Source of the DNA: Oleidesulfovibrio sp964593925
GTDB taxonomy: Bacteria; Desulfobacterota; Desulfovibrionia; Desulfovibrionales; Desulfovibrionaceae
Length of the DNA stretch: 64,000 nt
Direction of reading: 5' to 3'
NCBI GenBank assembly: GCA_964593925.1
Contig: CAZQKM010000011.1
Coordinates: 1 to 64,000 of the forward strand
In this document: in pieces, positions 17,160 to 26,678 of the stretch
Layout of the letters: every line of letters begins with the position of its first letter
Position numbering within the stretch: position 1 is the first letter of the stretch
The notes under the pieces: model-generated
Databases searched by the model: none
What the model saw: the letters and a program-made list of their open reading frames with translations, nothing else
Told to the model about the DNA's origin: nothing
Made by a program: the position numbers and the translations under genes

Positions 17160-18200
17160 TTATGCTGTATCCACACTTTGCGCATATCGCAAAAGATCCC
17201 ATGCCATATACTGAATACCGTGGTAGAAAGCAAAAAATTGCAGCATATTCTGCAAATATAAATGCTGCGTAACCCCCTCGCTACGCAATTCAGTAAGACG
17301 CATGGCACACAGCTCCAGTGCAGCCTCAAGACATGGTGCCGAGGGAGCTTGCCCAGCCCCTACAGCACGCATTCCATCCACAGTTGCTTTGGCCAATTCG
17401 CGCAGTTCTTTTTGCATGAGGACTTCATAAACCTGGCCGTCTGTGCTGTTCAACGCATCCAGCATGGCCCGCAAATGCGCAGTACACCGCCCCAAAACCT
17501 CTACCTTAAGCCCCAAGGTACGCGTATCCTCATGGTACAAAAGTCGCTCGTGGCGGGTCACCTTGCGATATAGCTCACTGTCTTCGGCAACTCCCGCACT
17601 AAAAGAATCCAGCATATCTACTGCCAGCTTCTTTTGTGAGTCAATAAAAGCCTCCATCATGGTCTGATACAAACGCCCGGCTTCAGCAAACTGCCCGCGC
17701 AATCGTTCACGCAACACTTCGCCCAACCGTTGGGGCCAAAGGATGAGGGACACCGCAATGGCACAGATCACGCCCACAGCAATTTCCAGCACACGAAACA
17801 AACCAAACAACACTGCCTCCGGCTGCCCGTAGCTCGCCAGAGTCACAATACATACCGTAATGGCTGCCATGCGATACCGCCCACTATACCGAGTCATGTA
17901 CGCACAAAAACCAACAGAAAGAAAAAGGGCTATCAGGTATGAAAAGGTATTTGCGGGAAACAGCAAAATTACGCTTATGCCAATAATCGCCCCCATTGCC
18001 GTACCTGTGAGTCGATACCATCCCATTTGCAACGAATCAGCTATACTCGTCTGCATTACAATCACAGCGGTAATGGCAGCCCAGTGCCCAAAGGTAAAGC
18101 CCAGCAGTTGTGCCGTGCCATATGCGAGCACCGCAGCAAGCCCTGTCTTGCAGCCATGGCGTATATGAGCCTTGGAAGAGGCAGGATCGCAGTATCTCAT
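17160..18200 (-). CDS. FUSC-type aromatic acid exporter family membrane protein
   Basis: About 346 residues. The N-terminal half has six hydrophobic segments (for example TGLAAVLAYGTAQLLGF, WAAITAVIVMQ, TGTAMGAIIGISVILLF, FRVLEIAVGVICAIAVSLIL). The C-terminal half is a cytosolic helical domain. This is half the size of E. coli AaeB and matches the short FUSC proteins. The family exports aromatic acids or related stress compounds; the substrate is unknown. Two starts are possible: ATG at 18200, or GTG at 18233 with AAGG upstream. It is last in a minus-strand run from the GT4 gene, and lies 1.1 kb upstream of tnaA in the same orientation. Confidence 0.8.
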   Translation of the reverse strand: MRYCDPASSKAHIRHGCKTGLAAVLAYGTAQLLGFTFGHWAAITAVIVMQTSIADSLQMGWYRLTGTAMGAIIGISVILLFPANTFSYLIALFLSVGFCAYMTRYSGRYRMAAITVCIVTLASYGQPEAVLFGLFRVLEIAVGVICAIAVSLILWPQRLGEVLRERLRGQFAEAGRLYQTMMEAFIDSQKKLAVDMLDSFSAGVAEDSELYRKVTRHERLLYHEDTRTLGLKVEVLGRCTAHLRAMLDALNSTDGQVYEVLMQKELRELAKATVDGMRAVGAGQAPSAPCLEAALELCAMRLTELRSEGVTQHLYLQNMLQFFAFYHGIQYMAWDLLRYAQSVDTA

Positions 18201-18284
18201 ACTGTTAATTTCCGGCTGGAGACAGCTCCCCACCGTGTAGCCTTTTTGAAAGAAAACATGAGGCGTTTACCCGCACTGGGCATA

Positions 18285-18512
18285 CTAGCGCTCCGCAATG
18301 AGCGGCCTGTTCCAAAAGCATGTCATCACAGCGCGCTTGATAAAACGCTTCTGCGTTAATGCATCATCATAATATTGGCAGGTTGCTACAAAGGCATCTT
18401 TTTTTTGCACATCGGAAAAACGCGCGGGGTACTGCTCTTCAATGGCCTGCATGACGGCCTGTAGCAACTGGGTATCGTTCTTATCAGGAAAAATCATCTG
18501 TTCCGCCACCAT
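18285..18512 (-). CDS. Small hypothetical protein (75 residues)
   Basis: A 75-residue soluble protein with AAGGAG nine bases before the ATG. It is mostly helical by eye (NDTQLLQAVMQAIEEQYPAR, KKDAFVATCQYYDDAL) and basic near the end. It sits 65 bases after the methyltransferase stop and about 50 bases before the FUSC gene, on the same strand. It probably belongs to that transcript. I do not recognise the family. Confidence 0.65.
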   Translation of the reverse strand: MVAEQMIFPDKNDTQLLQAVMQAIEEQYPARFSDVQKKDAFVATCQYYDDALTQKRFIKRAVMTCFWNRPLIAER

Positions 18513-18577
18513 GGCGTATACTCCTTAAAAGCTGGCTAAAATACATGTCTATGCGTGGCCTGAATACATGCGCAATG

Positions 18578-19198
18578 TCATCTTGTCTTTTCCAGTACCA
18601 ACAACTTTTCCCTATTTTTTTGCTTGTTTACAAAATGATACAGCAAAACACGCCATGCAGGCCACTGCAAACCACTACCATATGCGAGCACGGCATCAGC
18701 TTCGTCAGAGCCTCCGGAATGTCCTGCGTACAGGTGCAGAGTAATCACCCCCCCTGGACGGAGCATGCCCATAAACGCCCGCAGGGCGCATATGGTTGTC
18801 TCCTTGCGGGTCACCATCCCCTTGTCACTGCCTGGTAGATAGCCCAGATTAAACATGGCACATGACAACTCCCCATGTATACTTCCCGGCAAATGCGTCA
18901 CAGCATGCTCATGCCCCGCCTGCACCAGGGTCACCTGTTGTGCACAGCCTCCCTGAGACAGACGCAGCCGGGTATTCTCCACAGCCTGCTTCTGAATATC
19001 AAAGCCGTACACATGCCCAGAAATACCTACACACCGTGCAAGAAACAGCGTGTCATGGCCGTTTCCCACGGTGGCATCCACAACCCTATCTCCCAGGGTA
19101 AGCACCCGTTTCAAAAGCTCATGGGTAAAATCAAGAATGGAAAGCGCCCCTGCCCCTAGTCCATTTACGACTGGGCTATCCGCCATTGCACACTCCAT
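18578..19198 (-). CDS. SAM-dependent methyltransferase (YtqB/rRNA methylase-like)
   Basis: A 206-residue class I methyltransferase. The SAM-binding glycine loop is VVDATVGNGHDTLFLA, followed by the acidic strand YGFDIQ. The catalytic region reads FNLGYLPGSDKGMVTR, and the late strand GGVITLHLYAGHSGG. This arrangement, including NLGYLPG-D, is that of the YtqB (PF06962) group, annotated as putative rRNA methylases; some members modify tRNA. The start at 19198 (MECAMADS) has AGG eight bases upstream; an in-frame start 18 codons earlier is less likely. Confidence 0.82.
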   Translation of the reverse strand: MECAMADSPVVNGLGAGALSILDFTHELLKRVLTLGDRVVDATVGNGHDTLFLARCVGISGHVYGFDIQKQAVENTRLRLSQGGCAQQVTLVQAGHEHAVTHLPGSIHGELSCAMFNLGYLPGSDKGMVTRKETTICALRAFMGMLRPGGVITLHLYAGHSGGSDEADAVLAYGSGLQWPAWRVLLYHFVNKQKNREKLLVLEKTR

Positions 19199-19389
19199 AG
19201 CACTACCTGCCGCACGCAGGAACGTCGTGGCCCCGGCGTATGGCCGGGGCACCCCCCTACCTTTTCACCTGGAGCATTGAAAAATATTCGTGAAACATCC
19301 GCTACAGCATCTGCGTCGCCCAAAAAGCAGCACACACATCCATAGACCTCATTCGCGTACCTGACAGCTTCCATGGTAGCACAGCTCAC
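19165..19389 (-). CDS. Possible small ORF between hydantoinase and methyltransferase genes
   Basis: A 74-codon frame (or 69 from an ATG at 19374) reads MEAVRYANEVYGCVCCFLGD and then ADAVADVSRIFFNAPGEK, which looks like genuine protein. It then passes through a GC-rich perfect hairpin (GCCCCGGC/GCCGGGGC at 19230-19250) and overlaps the methyltransferase start. It may be a real small protein, with the hairpin coupling it to the next gene, or a frameshifted extension of something else. Family unknown. Confidence 0.35.
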   Translation of the reverse strand: MSCATMEAVRYANEVYGCVCCFLGDADAVADVSRIFFNAPGEKVGGCPGHTPGPRRSCVRQVVLWSVQWRIAQS

Positions 19390-19401
19390 CTCCCCCGGGA
19401 G

Positions 19402-21126
19402 TTACCCCCTCTGCCTGCTGCCCTCCTGCAGCACAGCCATGGCCGCCCCCAGAGCCCCACCCACGGCATGCAGCTCAGGAAAGACTGTCTTTGTACCCAA
19501 ACGAGCCGCCACCCCCGGCAACAAAAAGCGTACAGCGGCCCCGATACCCACTATTGGCATGGCAAGCCGTACAGTCACCTCCAGCAACGAGCCCATATCA
19601 CGCCGTGATAAAAACTCGGCAAGGTTACGGTCTCCCTCATGACGGGTCATGTACTGCAATATGGCGCCTTCTATGCGCACCTCAACCTTTTCAATGACAT
19701 TTCGGCTGAAGCTTACCGCATCCTCTCCCCTGATACCACTCAGCTTGCGGGCCGTGGATACGGCCGTACCGGCATCCCCCATATTTACGGCTTCCAACAC
19801 ATGCAGGGCATCCATGGGAGTAAAACCGCATTCAAAAACGCTCCTTTCCCGTGCGAGCACATGCATCCTGTTGTTGAAAGCCGTTTCTGTCATATCCAGT
19901 TCGGCAAGCAACAATTCCAGCGGTAAGGCCCGCTGCTCCCGCAAAAGATGCAACATCGGATCATCACCACACCGGGCCTGATCTAATTCCTGGCCTGCAC
20001 AAATACATCGTCCTGCCAAACCGGGGGCTATCCATTCCCCTGGGGAGGGCAGACAGAGACCATATAGCGCTGCCATACTCACCGGCATAACCCGGGCGGG
20101 CCCCAGCATCATACCGCCTGCGGGGTCCAACTGCACCAAGCTCTCGCCGCCCACAGGCACTGTAAGCATCTCCAGCGCATCCATATACACCGGCCACTCA
20201 CCCAGCATCATCCCATTGACCCCGACACTGGAGTTGCCGTTACAGACCATGCTTATATCCGTAGTCGTGCTCCCCACATCCACCACCAGTACATCCAGCA
20301 AACTTTGTCCAATGAGTCTGCCACTCCGCCCGGCATAAGCCGCTCCGAATAACGCAGATGCGGCAGGGCCACTGGCCACTGTTGCAGCAGCATGCTTGGC
20401 AGCCTCTTCCAAAGGCACGACTCCTCCATCTCCGCATACCACAGATACTGCTCCTGAAACACCATGGCTCGCAAGAGCACTACGAACCTCTGCCAGGCAC
20501 TGCTGCATCACCGGCAGCAAACGGGCATTGAGTACTGCTGCTGTAGCGCGCTCGCGGATCCCTGCCTGTATTTTGAGTTCATGTGCACAAAAAACAGGCA
20601 AACTGCTGGCACGCTCAATGGTTTCAGCTGCTATGAGCTCATGGATGGAGTTGTACTCGCCATGCATGGCGCACACAGCATAAGCCCCTACCTTACCATG
20701 CAGGTGATGTAGATGCTCCTGCAACTGCTCAATATCCAACGGCTCTATCTCTGTACCGTCCCTTTGGTGCCCCCCCGGTACAAAACGGGCTACTGCTGCG
20801 GGCACCTCCATGCGCTGACTGAACCCAATGACAAACAGCCCCACGTCCACACCCTTGTTCTCTAGCAGCGTATCTGTACCCAACGTGGCAGAAAGCACTG
20901 TTTCAGACACTGCCCCCGGGCTAACCCCCGCACTCTGCAGTACCTCTTCGACAACACTGGCTACCCCCGAGCCAAGCTCACAGTGTGTCGTGAGTCGCTT
21001 GGCCCATGCTACAGGCTCTCCAGCAGTCATATCCACAAGCACAGCATCTGTGCATGTTCCGCCTATATCAATGCCGAGGACATAACTGCACCGATGCTCA
21101 ATGGCTTCTCTCTGCGCTCCATACAT
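19402..21126 (-). CDS. Hydantoinase/oxoprolinase-like ATPase
   Basis: A 574-residue protein with the HyuA-type actin-like ATPase fold. Visible are the N-terminal phosphate loop LGIDIGGTCTDAVLVD, the segment SATLGTDTLLENKGVDVG, the second loop VVDVGSTTTDISMV, and a Gly-rich C-terminus (AVGGALGAAMAVL). Family members open cyclic amides (hydantoins, 5-oxoproline) with ATP or act as acetone-carboxylase-like subunits. No HyuB-type partner lies in the window, so the substrate cannot be named. GGAG precedes the ATG. Confidence 0.82.
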   Translation of the reverse strand: MYGAQREAIEHRCSYVLGIDIGGTCTDAVLVDMTAGEPVAWAKRLTTHCELGSGVASVVEEVLQSAGVSPGAVSETVLSATLGTDTLLENKGVDVGLFVIGFSQRMEVPAAVARFVPGGHQRDGTEIEPLDIEQLQEHLHHLHGKVGAYAVCAMHGEYNSIHELIAAETIERASSLPVFCAHELKIQAGIRERATAAVLNARLLPVMQQCLAEVRSALASHGVSGAVSVVCGDGGVVPLEEAAKHAAATVASGPAASALFGAAYAGRSGRLIGQSLLDVLVVDVGSTTTDISMVCNGNSSVGVNGMMLGEWPVYMDALEMLTVPVGGESLVQLDPAGGMMLGPARVMPVSMAALYGLCLPSPGEWIAPGLAGRCICAGQELDQARCGDDPMLHLLREQRALPLELLLAELDMTETAFNNRMHVLARERSVFECGFTPMDALHVLEAVNMGDAGTAVSTARKLSGIRGEDAVSFSRNVIEKVEVRIEGAILQYMTRHEGDRNLAEFLSRRDMGSLLEVTVRLAMPIVGIGAAVRFLLPGVAARLGTKTVFPELHAVGGALGAAMAVLQEGSRQRG

Positions 21127-21337
21127 GAAGCTCTCCAGTCTCTTTACAGAATGATCTCATAAGCAGGTCAGAGCATATTCGCCCACAAATACCCTTGCAA
21201 AACAAAGCAGAAAACAACTTCTGCCGATATACAAAATTACCTGTCAGCTCTAGATCACACAGCCCTACAGGGGACCTGACCAGTACCCCATGCTCAGCCA
21301 AAACCACTTTGCACGCCAAGTATACCGCACACGCCTT

Positions 21338-22444
21338 CTACCAGCGCGTACCGTGCAATGCTTCGTCAATTAACCGTGACATGCGGGTATGAAACTGTGG
21401 CACATCCCACCGTGCGGCGTACTCTGCAATACCTTGTGCAGAGTATAACTTGGCTCCGGCCCCAGCCTCAAAGGCCACCACCACGTCTACAAGCCCCTCA
21501 ACACTCTGACAGTCAAAAAACAACCCCGTACACCCGGCGCTTACCGTTTCCAGCGCCCCGCCAGCGGCATATGCCAGCACAGGAGCACCCGATGCCATGG
21601 CCTCCAGCGGAGTAATGCCAAAATCCTCCACGCCAGGAAACACCAGTGCCTTGCAACGGGCATAGTACTCTGCCAACACCGTGTCAGGCTGCCGCCCCAT
21701 GATGCGCACCGTAGGGCCAGCCATCTGCTGCAACGCCTTTTCCATGGCACCACTGCCAATGACTACCAGCGGCTTACCAAGCTTGTTAAAGGCCTGAACT
21801 ACTACCTCCGGACGCTTATACGGAGTCAGTTCGCCAGCATATAAATAAAAATCTTCGCGAGGCGCAGTGTGTGTAAAACGCCGTATGTCCACGGGCGGAT
21901 GTGCCACCCTGCTAGCGCGGCGATACCACTTTTCAATACGTTGCGCCACATAACGAGAATTGGCCACAAAGCGATCCACCCGGGCAGCAGAGGCATAGTC
22001 CCACAATCGCATGTAATGCATAACCGGCGCTGCGAGCACACGCCGTATCCGACCACATTGCCCCATGTACTCATTATACATATCCCAGACATAACGCATG
22101 GGCGTATGGCAGTAGCACATATGCAATGCCCGTGGAGCCGTAAGCACACCTTTGGCCGGACCGGACTCACTCGAAATAACCAGATCATACTCCTGCAGGT
22201 CCAATTGCTCCAACGCCAGCGGCATGAGCGGCAGGTAAAACTGATATCCTCTTGCCGCACCAGGCAAACGGTTTATAAACGATGTATGCACCGTATGCCG
22301 GGCAATGACCTCTGACCCCAGGCGTTCCGGCGCATACACATGTGTATAGATATCGGCATGAGGAAAAAGCGTACAAAGCTCCTCCAGCACACGCTCACCG
22401 CCACGGCGCCCTGCCAGCCAGTAATGTACTATTGCTGTCTTCAC
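21338..22444 (-). CDS. Glycosyltransferase family 4
   Basis: A 368-residue GT-B fold glycosyltransferase. The N-terminal domain starts KTAIVHYWLAGRRGGERVLE. The C-terminal donor-binding domain contains YAGELTPYKRPEVVVQAF and the E-x7-E block PGVEDFGITPLEAMASGAPV. It would transfer a sugar from a nucleotide donor to a lipid-linked or surface glycan at the inner membrane. The GTG at 22444 is chosen because AAGG lies seven bases upstream; nine extra codons are possible. It is first in a minus-strand group and is about 4 kb from the main glycan locus. Confidence 0.9.
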   Translation of the reverse strand: MKTAIVHYWLAGRRGGERVLEELCTLFPHADIYTHVYAPERLGSEVIARHTVHTSFINRLPGAARGYQFYLPLMPLALEQLDLQEYDLVISSESGPAKGVLTAPRALHMCYCHTPMRYVWDMYNEYMGQCGRIRRVLAAPVMHYMRLWDYASAARVDRFVANSRYVAQRIEKWYRRASRVAHPPVDIRRFTHTAPREDFYLYAGELTPYKRPEVVVQAFNKLGKPLVVIGSGAMEKALQQMAGPTVRIMGRQPDTVLAEYYARCKALVFPGVEDFGITPLEAMASGAPVLAYAAGGALETVSAGCTGLFFDCQSVEGLVDVVVAFEAGAGAKLYSAQGIAEYAARWDVPQFHTRMSRLIDEALHGTRW

Positions 22445-23053
22445 AACATACCTTATAACTTGTGTCTGCAATAGCGTCCAGCGACGCCGCCCATGAATTA
22501 TATATCACTTTCAGGTCGCCTTCTGCCCTTTTGCAGCAGCAACACGCCACGCAAAGGCGGTGTCCTTCCACCGATACCTAAAAAACAAAAAAGGTCATAA
22601 AAAATGCGACATGTATCCATTGAGACCATGCGGGTTGCCCACCGTAGCCGAAAACATCCCCGTATGGCAGAGCCCGAATAATTGGCCCTCCTCAAAGCGT
22701 TCAGATCTCGGGGCAGACCGCCATACCTCTTTTTATCCCCTACAGCCACAGTATCACCGACAGGGCTGGGCATGCCGTAACGCCTATTACCCTTGCAGAC
22801 AGTGGCTGTTGCCCGCACTGCGTGCAGCATGCACAAAGACAGAGCCTTTTTGCAGCCAGACGGCTCCTTTTTTGCTCTCATGCGCCTTTGATAGTATAGA
22901 ATACCGCCAGCCACAACCGAACCTCATATACCGTAGCAGTTGAATGGCCGCAGGCGGCATGGTAGGCTTTGGGCCAACAGACAATTGGGGATATGTCCGG
23001 GTATCCCTCATGTGCCGGGCAACATCCTTACCCCGGCAAAACGGAGCACCTTC
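22445..23053. other. Divergent intergenic region of about 600 bases
   Basis: It separates the minus-strand GT4 gene from the plus-strand gene at 23054. Overlapping frames on both strands lack ribosome sites and known motifs. It presumably holds two divergent promoters. Confidence 0.5.
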
Positions 23054-23629
23054 ATGTACGTCGGCATACACACGGCCAGTTTACCCTTTGTCTTTGCAGA
23101 AGCCCATAGGCATATTATTCTGCATGCGGCTCTGTATTCCGCGTTTGCCCGCTCTGCCCAACATATTGAAGCGCTGGGGACTGCGTTGAGTAAGCCAGGC
23201 TTTCAAAAGCTACATGCCGTGACCTTGCCCTTTGACCATAAAACCCACTGGAAAGCTGACTTTTTACACGCGCTACGCCCTGACCGTTCACCGGCACAAC
23301 TGGAGCATGAGTTTAACGAATCACGTGATTTTCTAGTACGACTTGCTGCGCGATATGAGGGCCTGGTAGCATTATACGAAACCCATGCCATACCCTGTGC
23401 TCCCATTATCATCGTGGATGATAACATCCTTTTTGGACATTATGCCCACGGCCCCATACCCGCAGCAGAGGGATACTGGTTCAGCCTCACTGCACCAGTG
23501 GATACCTTGTTTCAATGGTTGCATGATGGCACCATACCCCCAGACGCTACCCCCACCCAGCGAGCTTCACTTCGCTTTGTAGCTGATTGCGAGTACGCCA
23601 TGCGTAATGCCAAACGCATTCTCCTGTAG
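23054..23629 (+). CDS. Hypothetical cytosolic protein
   Basis: A 191-residue protein, start ATG with GGAG eight bases upstream. No signal or membrane segment. Segments include FVFAEAHRHIILHAALYSAF, a His-rich middle (VTLPFDHKTHWKADFLHAL) and IPCAPIIIVDDNILFGHYAH. The DDN and repeated His/Asp residues could bind metal, but I do not recognise the family. It stands alone, followed by tRNA-Phe. Confidence 0.7.
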   Translation: MYVGIHTASLPFVFAEAHRHIILHAALYSAFARSAQHIEALGTALSKPGFQKLHAVTLPFDHKTHWKADFLHALRPDRSPAQLEHEFNESRDFLVRLAARYEGLVALYETHAIPCAPIIIVDDNILFGHYAHGPIPAAEGYWFSLTAPVDTLFQWLHDGTIPPDATPTQRASLRFVADCEYAMRNAKRILL

Positions 23630-23682
23630 CCCTTGGAAGCGCCACCCCCTGCATAAAAATTTCATAAAAAGTAAAAAAAAAC

Positions 23683-23711
23683 TTGCAATAGCATGACGGT
23701 TTGCTTAAGAA
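23683..23711 (+). promoter_or_regulatory. Promoter of tRNA-Phe
   Basis: TTGCAA at 23683-23688 and TAAGAA at 23706-23711, 17 bases apart. The tRNA begins 13 bases later. Confidence 0.5.
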
Positions 23712-23723
23712 AGATTTCTCAAC

Positions 23724-23799
23724 GCCGAGATAGCTCAGTTGGTAGAGCAAGGGACTGAAAATCCCCGTGTCGGGAGTTCAATTCTCTCTCTCGGCACCA
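23724..23799 (+). tRNA. tRNA-Phe (anticodon GAA)
   Basis: A 76-base cloverleaf with acceptor GCCGAGA/TCTCGGC, D arm TAGCTCAGTTGGTAGAGC, anticodon stem GGGAC/ATCCC with loop containing GAA, T arm ending GTTCAATTC and encoded CCA. Confidence 0.97.
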
Positions 23800-23807
23800 C
23801 GCAAATT

Positions 23808-23837
23808 AGGCGGTTACAGCAATGTAATCGCCTTTTT
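23808..23837 (+). terminator. Terminator of tRNA-Phe
   Basis: AGGCGGTTACA pairs with TGTAATCGCCT (11 pairs, one G-T), loop GCAA, followed by T residues. Confidence 0.85.
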
Positions 23838-24162
23838 CTGTGTAATATAAGCAGGGCAAACCAAGCCTGTATCAAAGAGAGGGACGTCGAATAAAAAAGT
23901 ATGTTTCCAACGTCTTTTCATGACCACTATCCACAAAGCATCCGAGCCCTCAAACGGTAGTTTTCGAAATAGCCAAAATCATATACCTGCAACCGGGCAA
24001 ATTTCCGGTTGTGATACCCGCCCCTACACCAAACAGCGCCCTTTAGGGGGCTGCCTGTGTGCCTTATCAACCTGCACGGCCTTAATTTCAGCAAAGCATA
24101 CTCGTACGACGGCATTACGGCTTTCGCTGCCTGATATCCTTGCAGGCAATGGCGCGTAGAGC
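23838..24162. other. Intergenic stretch, no gene seen
   Basis: About 320 bases between the tRNA-Phe terminator and the broken DUF336 gene. No frame has a ribosome site or recognisable product. Confidence 0.5.
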
Positions 24163-24658
24163 CTACTCGGCATGCAAGGCAGCGACTCCCGCCATGGCAG
24201 CGGCCACATCGTTTTCCACAGAGCTTCCACTCACCCCCACAGCGCCAATAATCATGCCTTCAGCATTCTTCAGCAGTTCTCCTCCTCCAAAAATAGCCAT
24301 GCCCCCATCAAGTACTTCTATCCCATATAGCGGGCCATCAGGCTTTGCCAGCCCACTTAAGTCCATGGTAGACATATTCAACGAACGGGCAGTTTTTGCC
24401 GTCCACGCTGGCAAGAAACACCCCGTCCATACGTACAAAGCCTTTCAGGTTACCACCGGCATCCACCACTGCTATGTTCATCAAAGTTCCCTGCTCTTCA
24501 GCTTTTGCTACTGCCGCCTGCAGCACAACCTGGGCCTGTTCCAAGGTAATATCGCCAGGAAGTACCAACTTGGAAACTTCCGGTCCGGCAGCATGCCCGA
24601 GGCTACTCGCCCCCAGCATACACACGACAGCCAATAATGCTACGCGTAGCTTCATCAT
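24163..24658 (-). pseudogene. Frameshifted secreted DUF336 (GlcG/HbpS-like) protein
   Basis: The N-terminal frame (24338-24658) has AAGGAG before the start, a signal peptide ending GHAA, and the DUF336 opening ITLEQAQVVLQAAVAKAEEQ plus NIAVVDAGGNLKGFVRMDG. Near 24398-24404 the family sequence jumps to the +1 frame and continues as KTARSLNMSTMDLSGL and GGGELLKNAEGMIIGAVGVS to 24163. Together they make a full-length protein of about 165 residues, with a few residues missing at the joint. This suggests a small deletion. It is either a recent pseudogene or a sequencing error. Intact relatives bind haem or small acids. Confidence 0.75.
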
Positions 24659-24848
24659 TTTGTACTCTCCTTTTTGTCTATACAAAGCAAAACCCTAGCC
24701 GCAACACGCCCAAAAATAGACTCTGCACGCGAAGTGCCCCATGGTGGAAAACTGACCATGCCCTTGTCGCAGTGGAGCAGCACAGACGAAGCTCTCATCA
24801 GCAGAGCTCATCCCCTTAAATTGCACCTGTCGTACGCCATTATGCAAT

Positions 24849-25664
24849 TCATATGAAGAGTAAAAGGCTCAATGCCATCACCGCCATGCCCCCAATGACA
24901 CCGGCAATGGCAATATGGTGCTCTCCGTATTCTTTTGCTGTGGGCAACAGCTCATCCAACGAGATAAAGACCATAATCCCCGCCACACCAGCGAACAGCA
25001 TGCCAAAAACCAAATCCGAAAAAAACGGAAGCAATAGCAGGTATCCCACCAAAGCCCCCACTGGCTCCGCAATGCCAGAAAAAAAGGAAAGCTTGAAAGC
25101 ACGCTTACGGTCTCCGGTGGCATAATAGACCGGAATGGAAACCGCGATGCCCTCAGGAATGTTGTGGATAGCAATGGCAACGGCAATGGCCACACCAAGT
25201 TGAGGGTTGGTGAGTCCTGCCGTAAACGTTGCCAGCCCCTCAGGAAAATTATGAATGGCTATGGCAAGGGCAGTAAACAAACCCGTTCTGTATAATTTTT
25301 CGGAACGTACAGCGGAACGCCGCTCGTTCATGGCCTCTATTTTTTGTACCTCATGCGGATTTTCCGCAGAAGGTACCAAGGCATCAATACAGGCAATCAG
25401 CCCTATACCCCCGAAAAATGCAGCCACCGTGGCCCAGGCACCGGTGACATCTCCCATGGAAGCCACCAAAGCCAGACGCGCTTTGGCCAGAATCTCAACA
25501 AACGAAACATACAGCATGACCCCCGCCGAAAACCCCAGGGCCACGGAAAGCAATTTTGTATTTGTCTCCTTGGCAAAAAATGCCAAGGCACTCCCGATGC
25601 CGGTGCTGGCTCCGGCGAACAGAGTCAGGCCAAAGGCAAAAAAAAGTTCTTCTCCCGTAAACAT
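24849..25664 (-). CDS. zupT: ZIP-family zinc/divalent metal transporter
   Basis: A 271-residue inner-membrane transporter with eight hydrophobic segments. The metal-site helices IAIHNFPEGLATF and AIAIHNIPEGIAVSI carry the HNxPEG motifs of the ZupT subfamily. It would take up Zn2+ and other divalent ions. The ATG at 25664 is preferred over a TTG two codons earlier, and AAGGGG lies about ten bases upstream. A charged cytosolic loop (MNERRSAVRSEK) lies between transmembrane segments 3 and 4. No Zur-type operator was recognised. Confidence 0.93.
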   Translation of the reverse strand: MFTGEELFFAFGLTLFAGASTGIGSALAFFAKETNTKLLSVALGFSAGVMLYVSFVEILAKARLALVASMGDVTGAWATVAAFFGGIGLIACIDALVPSAENPHEVQKIEAMNERRSAVRSEKLYRTGLFTALAIAIHNFPEGLATFTAGLTNPQLGVAIAVAIAIHNIPEGIAVSIPVYYATGDRKRAFKLSFFSGIAEPVGALVGYLLLLPFFSDLVFGMLFAGVAGIMVFISLDELLPTAKEYGEHHIAIAGVIGGMAVMALSLLLFI

Positions 25665-26015
25665 CCCCAATACCCCTTAAAAAAATATATCGAGGCAATA
25701 CGCCGCAGCCCTGCACTCTGCATGCCTCTTCTCTAAAAGATACCATTATCCATTGGCAAGCAGAGACCCTGCTCAGGGGTAATGGCCAACGCCGTAAAGC
25801 TTATTCCAATGTCCGGTCATCGGCAAAGCGCCTTGGTTAGCAGTGGCACACGCCCACAAAAAGCACCAGCATATCGTTGGAGGCTGCCACTCGTACGGTA
25901 TGCCAAAGGGCCACATCCTGTTTACAGTTACAGAGCACACCATTTTACAGCATCACATACCGGACTCCTTACAGATTATCCATTGTGCCAGAGACCGTTC
26001 TCCGCGCGTATACAA
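25665..26015. other. Intergenic stretch upstream of zupT
   Basis: About 350 bases between zupT and the terminator at 26016. It should hold the zupT promoter. No gene is seen. Confidence 0.5.
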
Positions 26016-26046
26016 AAATAGCCGGGGACAAAGCACCCGGCTATTT
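26011..26046 (-). terminator. Terminator downstream of the HrgC-like gene
   Basis: AAATAGCCGGG (26016-26026) pairs with CCCGGCTATTT (26036-26046), 11 perfect pairs. On the minus strand it ends in TATTTTTG. Confidence 0.8.
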
Positions 26047-26172
26047 CTCAAGCAACGCAGGCCGTTGGCAGCCACAATTTCATCCCTTTGGGCGGCATGG
26101 CGCCGGCACAATCAAAATAAAAAAACGTTTCAAACATCCACACCCAGCATCGGCTCCAGATGATCCCCTTGC

Positions 26173-26469
26173 TTATTGCCCCAAAGATGTCGCAAATTCC
26201 ACACCAAGAGCAGCCCGCGCCATCTCATTTTTCGCCTCTGTTTCGGCAAAAACATAGCCTTGTTCCAGCAGGCCAAGAGTATATTTTTTATTGTAGATAA
26301 AAGCCCAGATGATACTGGCAAGTCCCAGAGTTATCATGCTTGCAACAATCACGATCAGCCCAATCACAAGGTTACCTCGAAAAATAGCAGGGATGCCCCC
26401 AAAAAAAAGAGTAGTCCAGCTAAAGCCATAGAACCCTGTTCTCAAAACACCCGTCTGAGCATACTTCAT
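26173..26469 (-). CDS. Small membrane protein (HrgC-like)
   Basis: A 98-residue protein with the phrase YGFSWTTLFFGGIPAIFRG, which is characteristic of HrgC-type membrane proteins. A second hydrophobic helix follows (VIGLIVIVASMITLGLASII), then a polar tail. The start at 26469 (MKYAQTG) is chosen because AAAGG lies eight bases upstream and relatives begin similarly; the frame is open further upstream without a ribosome site. The function of the family is unknown. Confidence 0.7.
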   Translation of the reverse strand: MKYAQTGVLRTGFYGFSWTTLFFGGIPAIFRGNLVIGLIVIVASMITLGLASIIWAFIYNKKYTLGLLEQGYVFAETEAKNEMARAALGVEFATSLGQ

Positions 26470-26678
26470 CAAAATAGCCTTTGCCACGTATCCACCTGTA
26501 TACTCTAGTATTTCTCTAGCCATGCATTCTGCAAAATGTGCTATACCACTATGCAACAAACACTGTGGTTGCGTAGATATTTGCAGCAGAATATCGCCAG
26601 ACCCCCACCACCGCGTGTGCCCCCTGCACATGCCAAGATACCCTGAAAAATACAGAGACCTGCCGCAAAAAAATTGGG

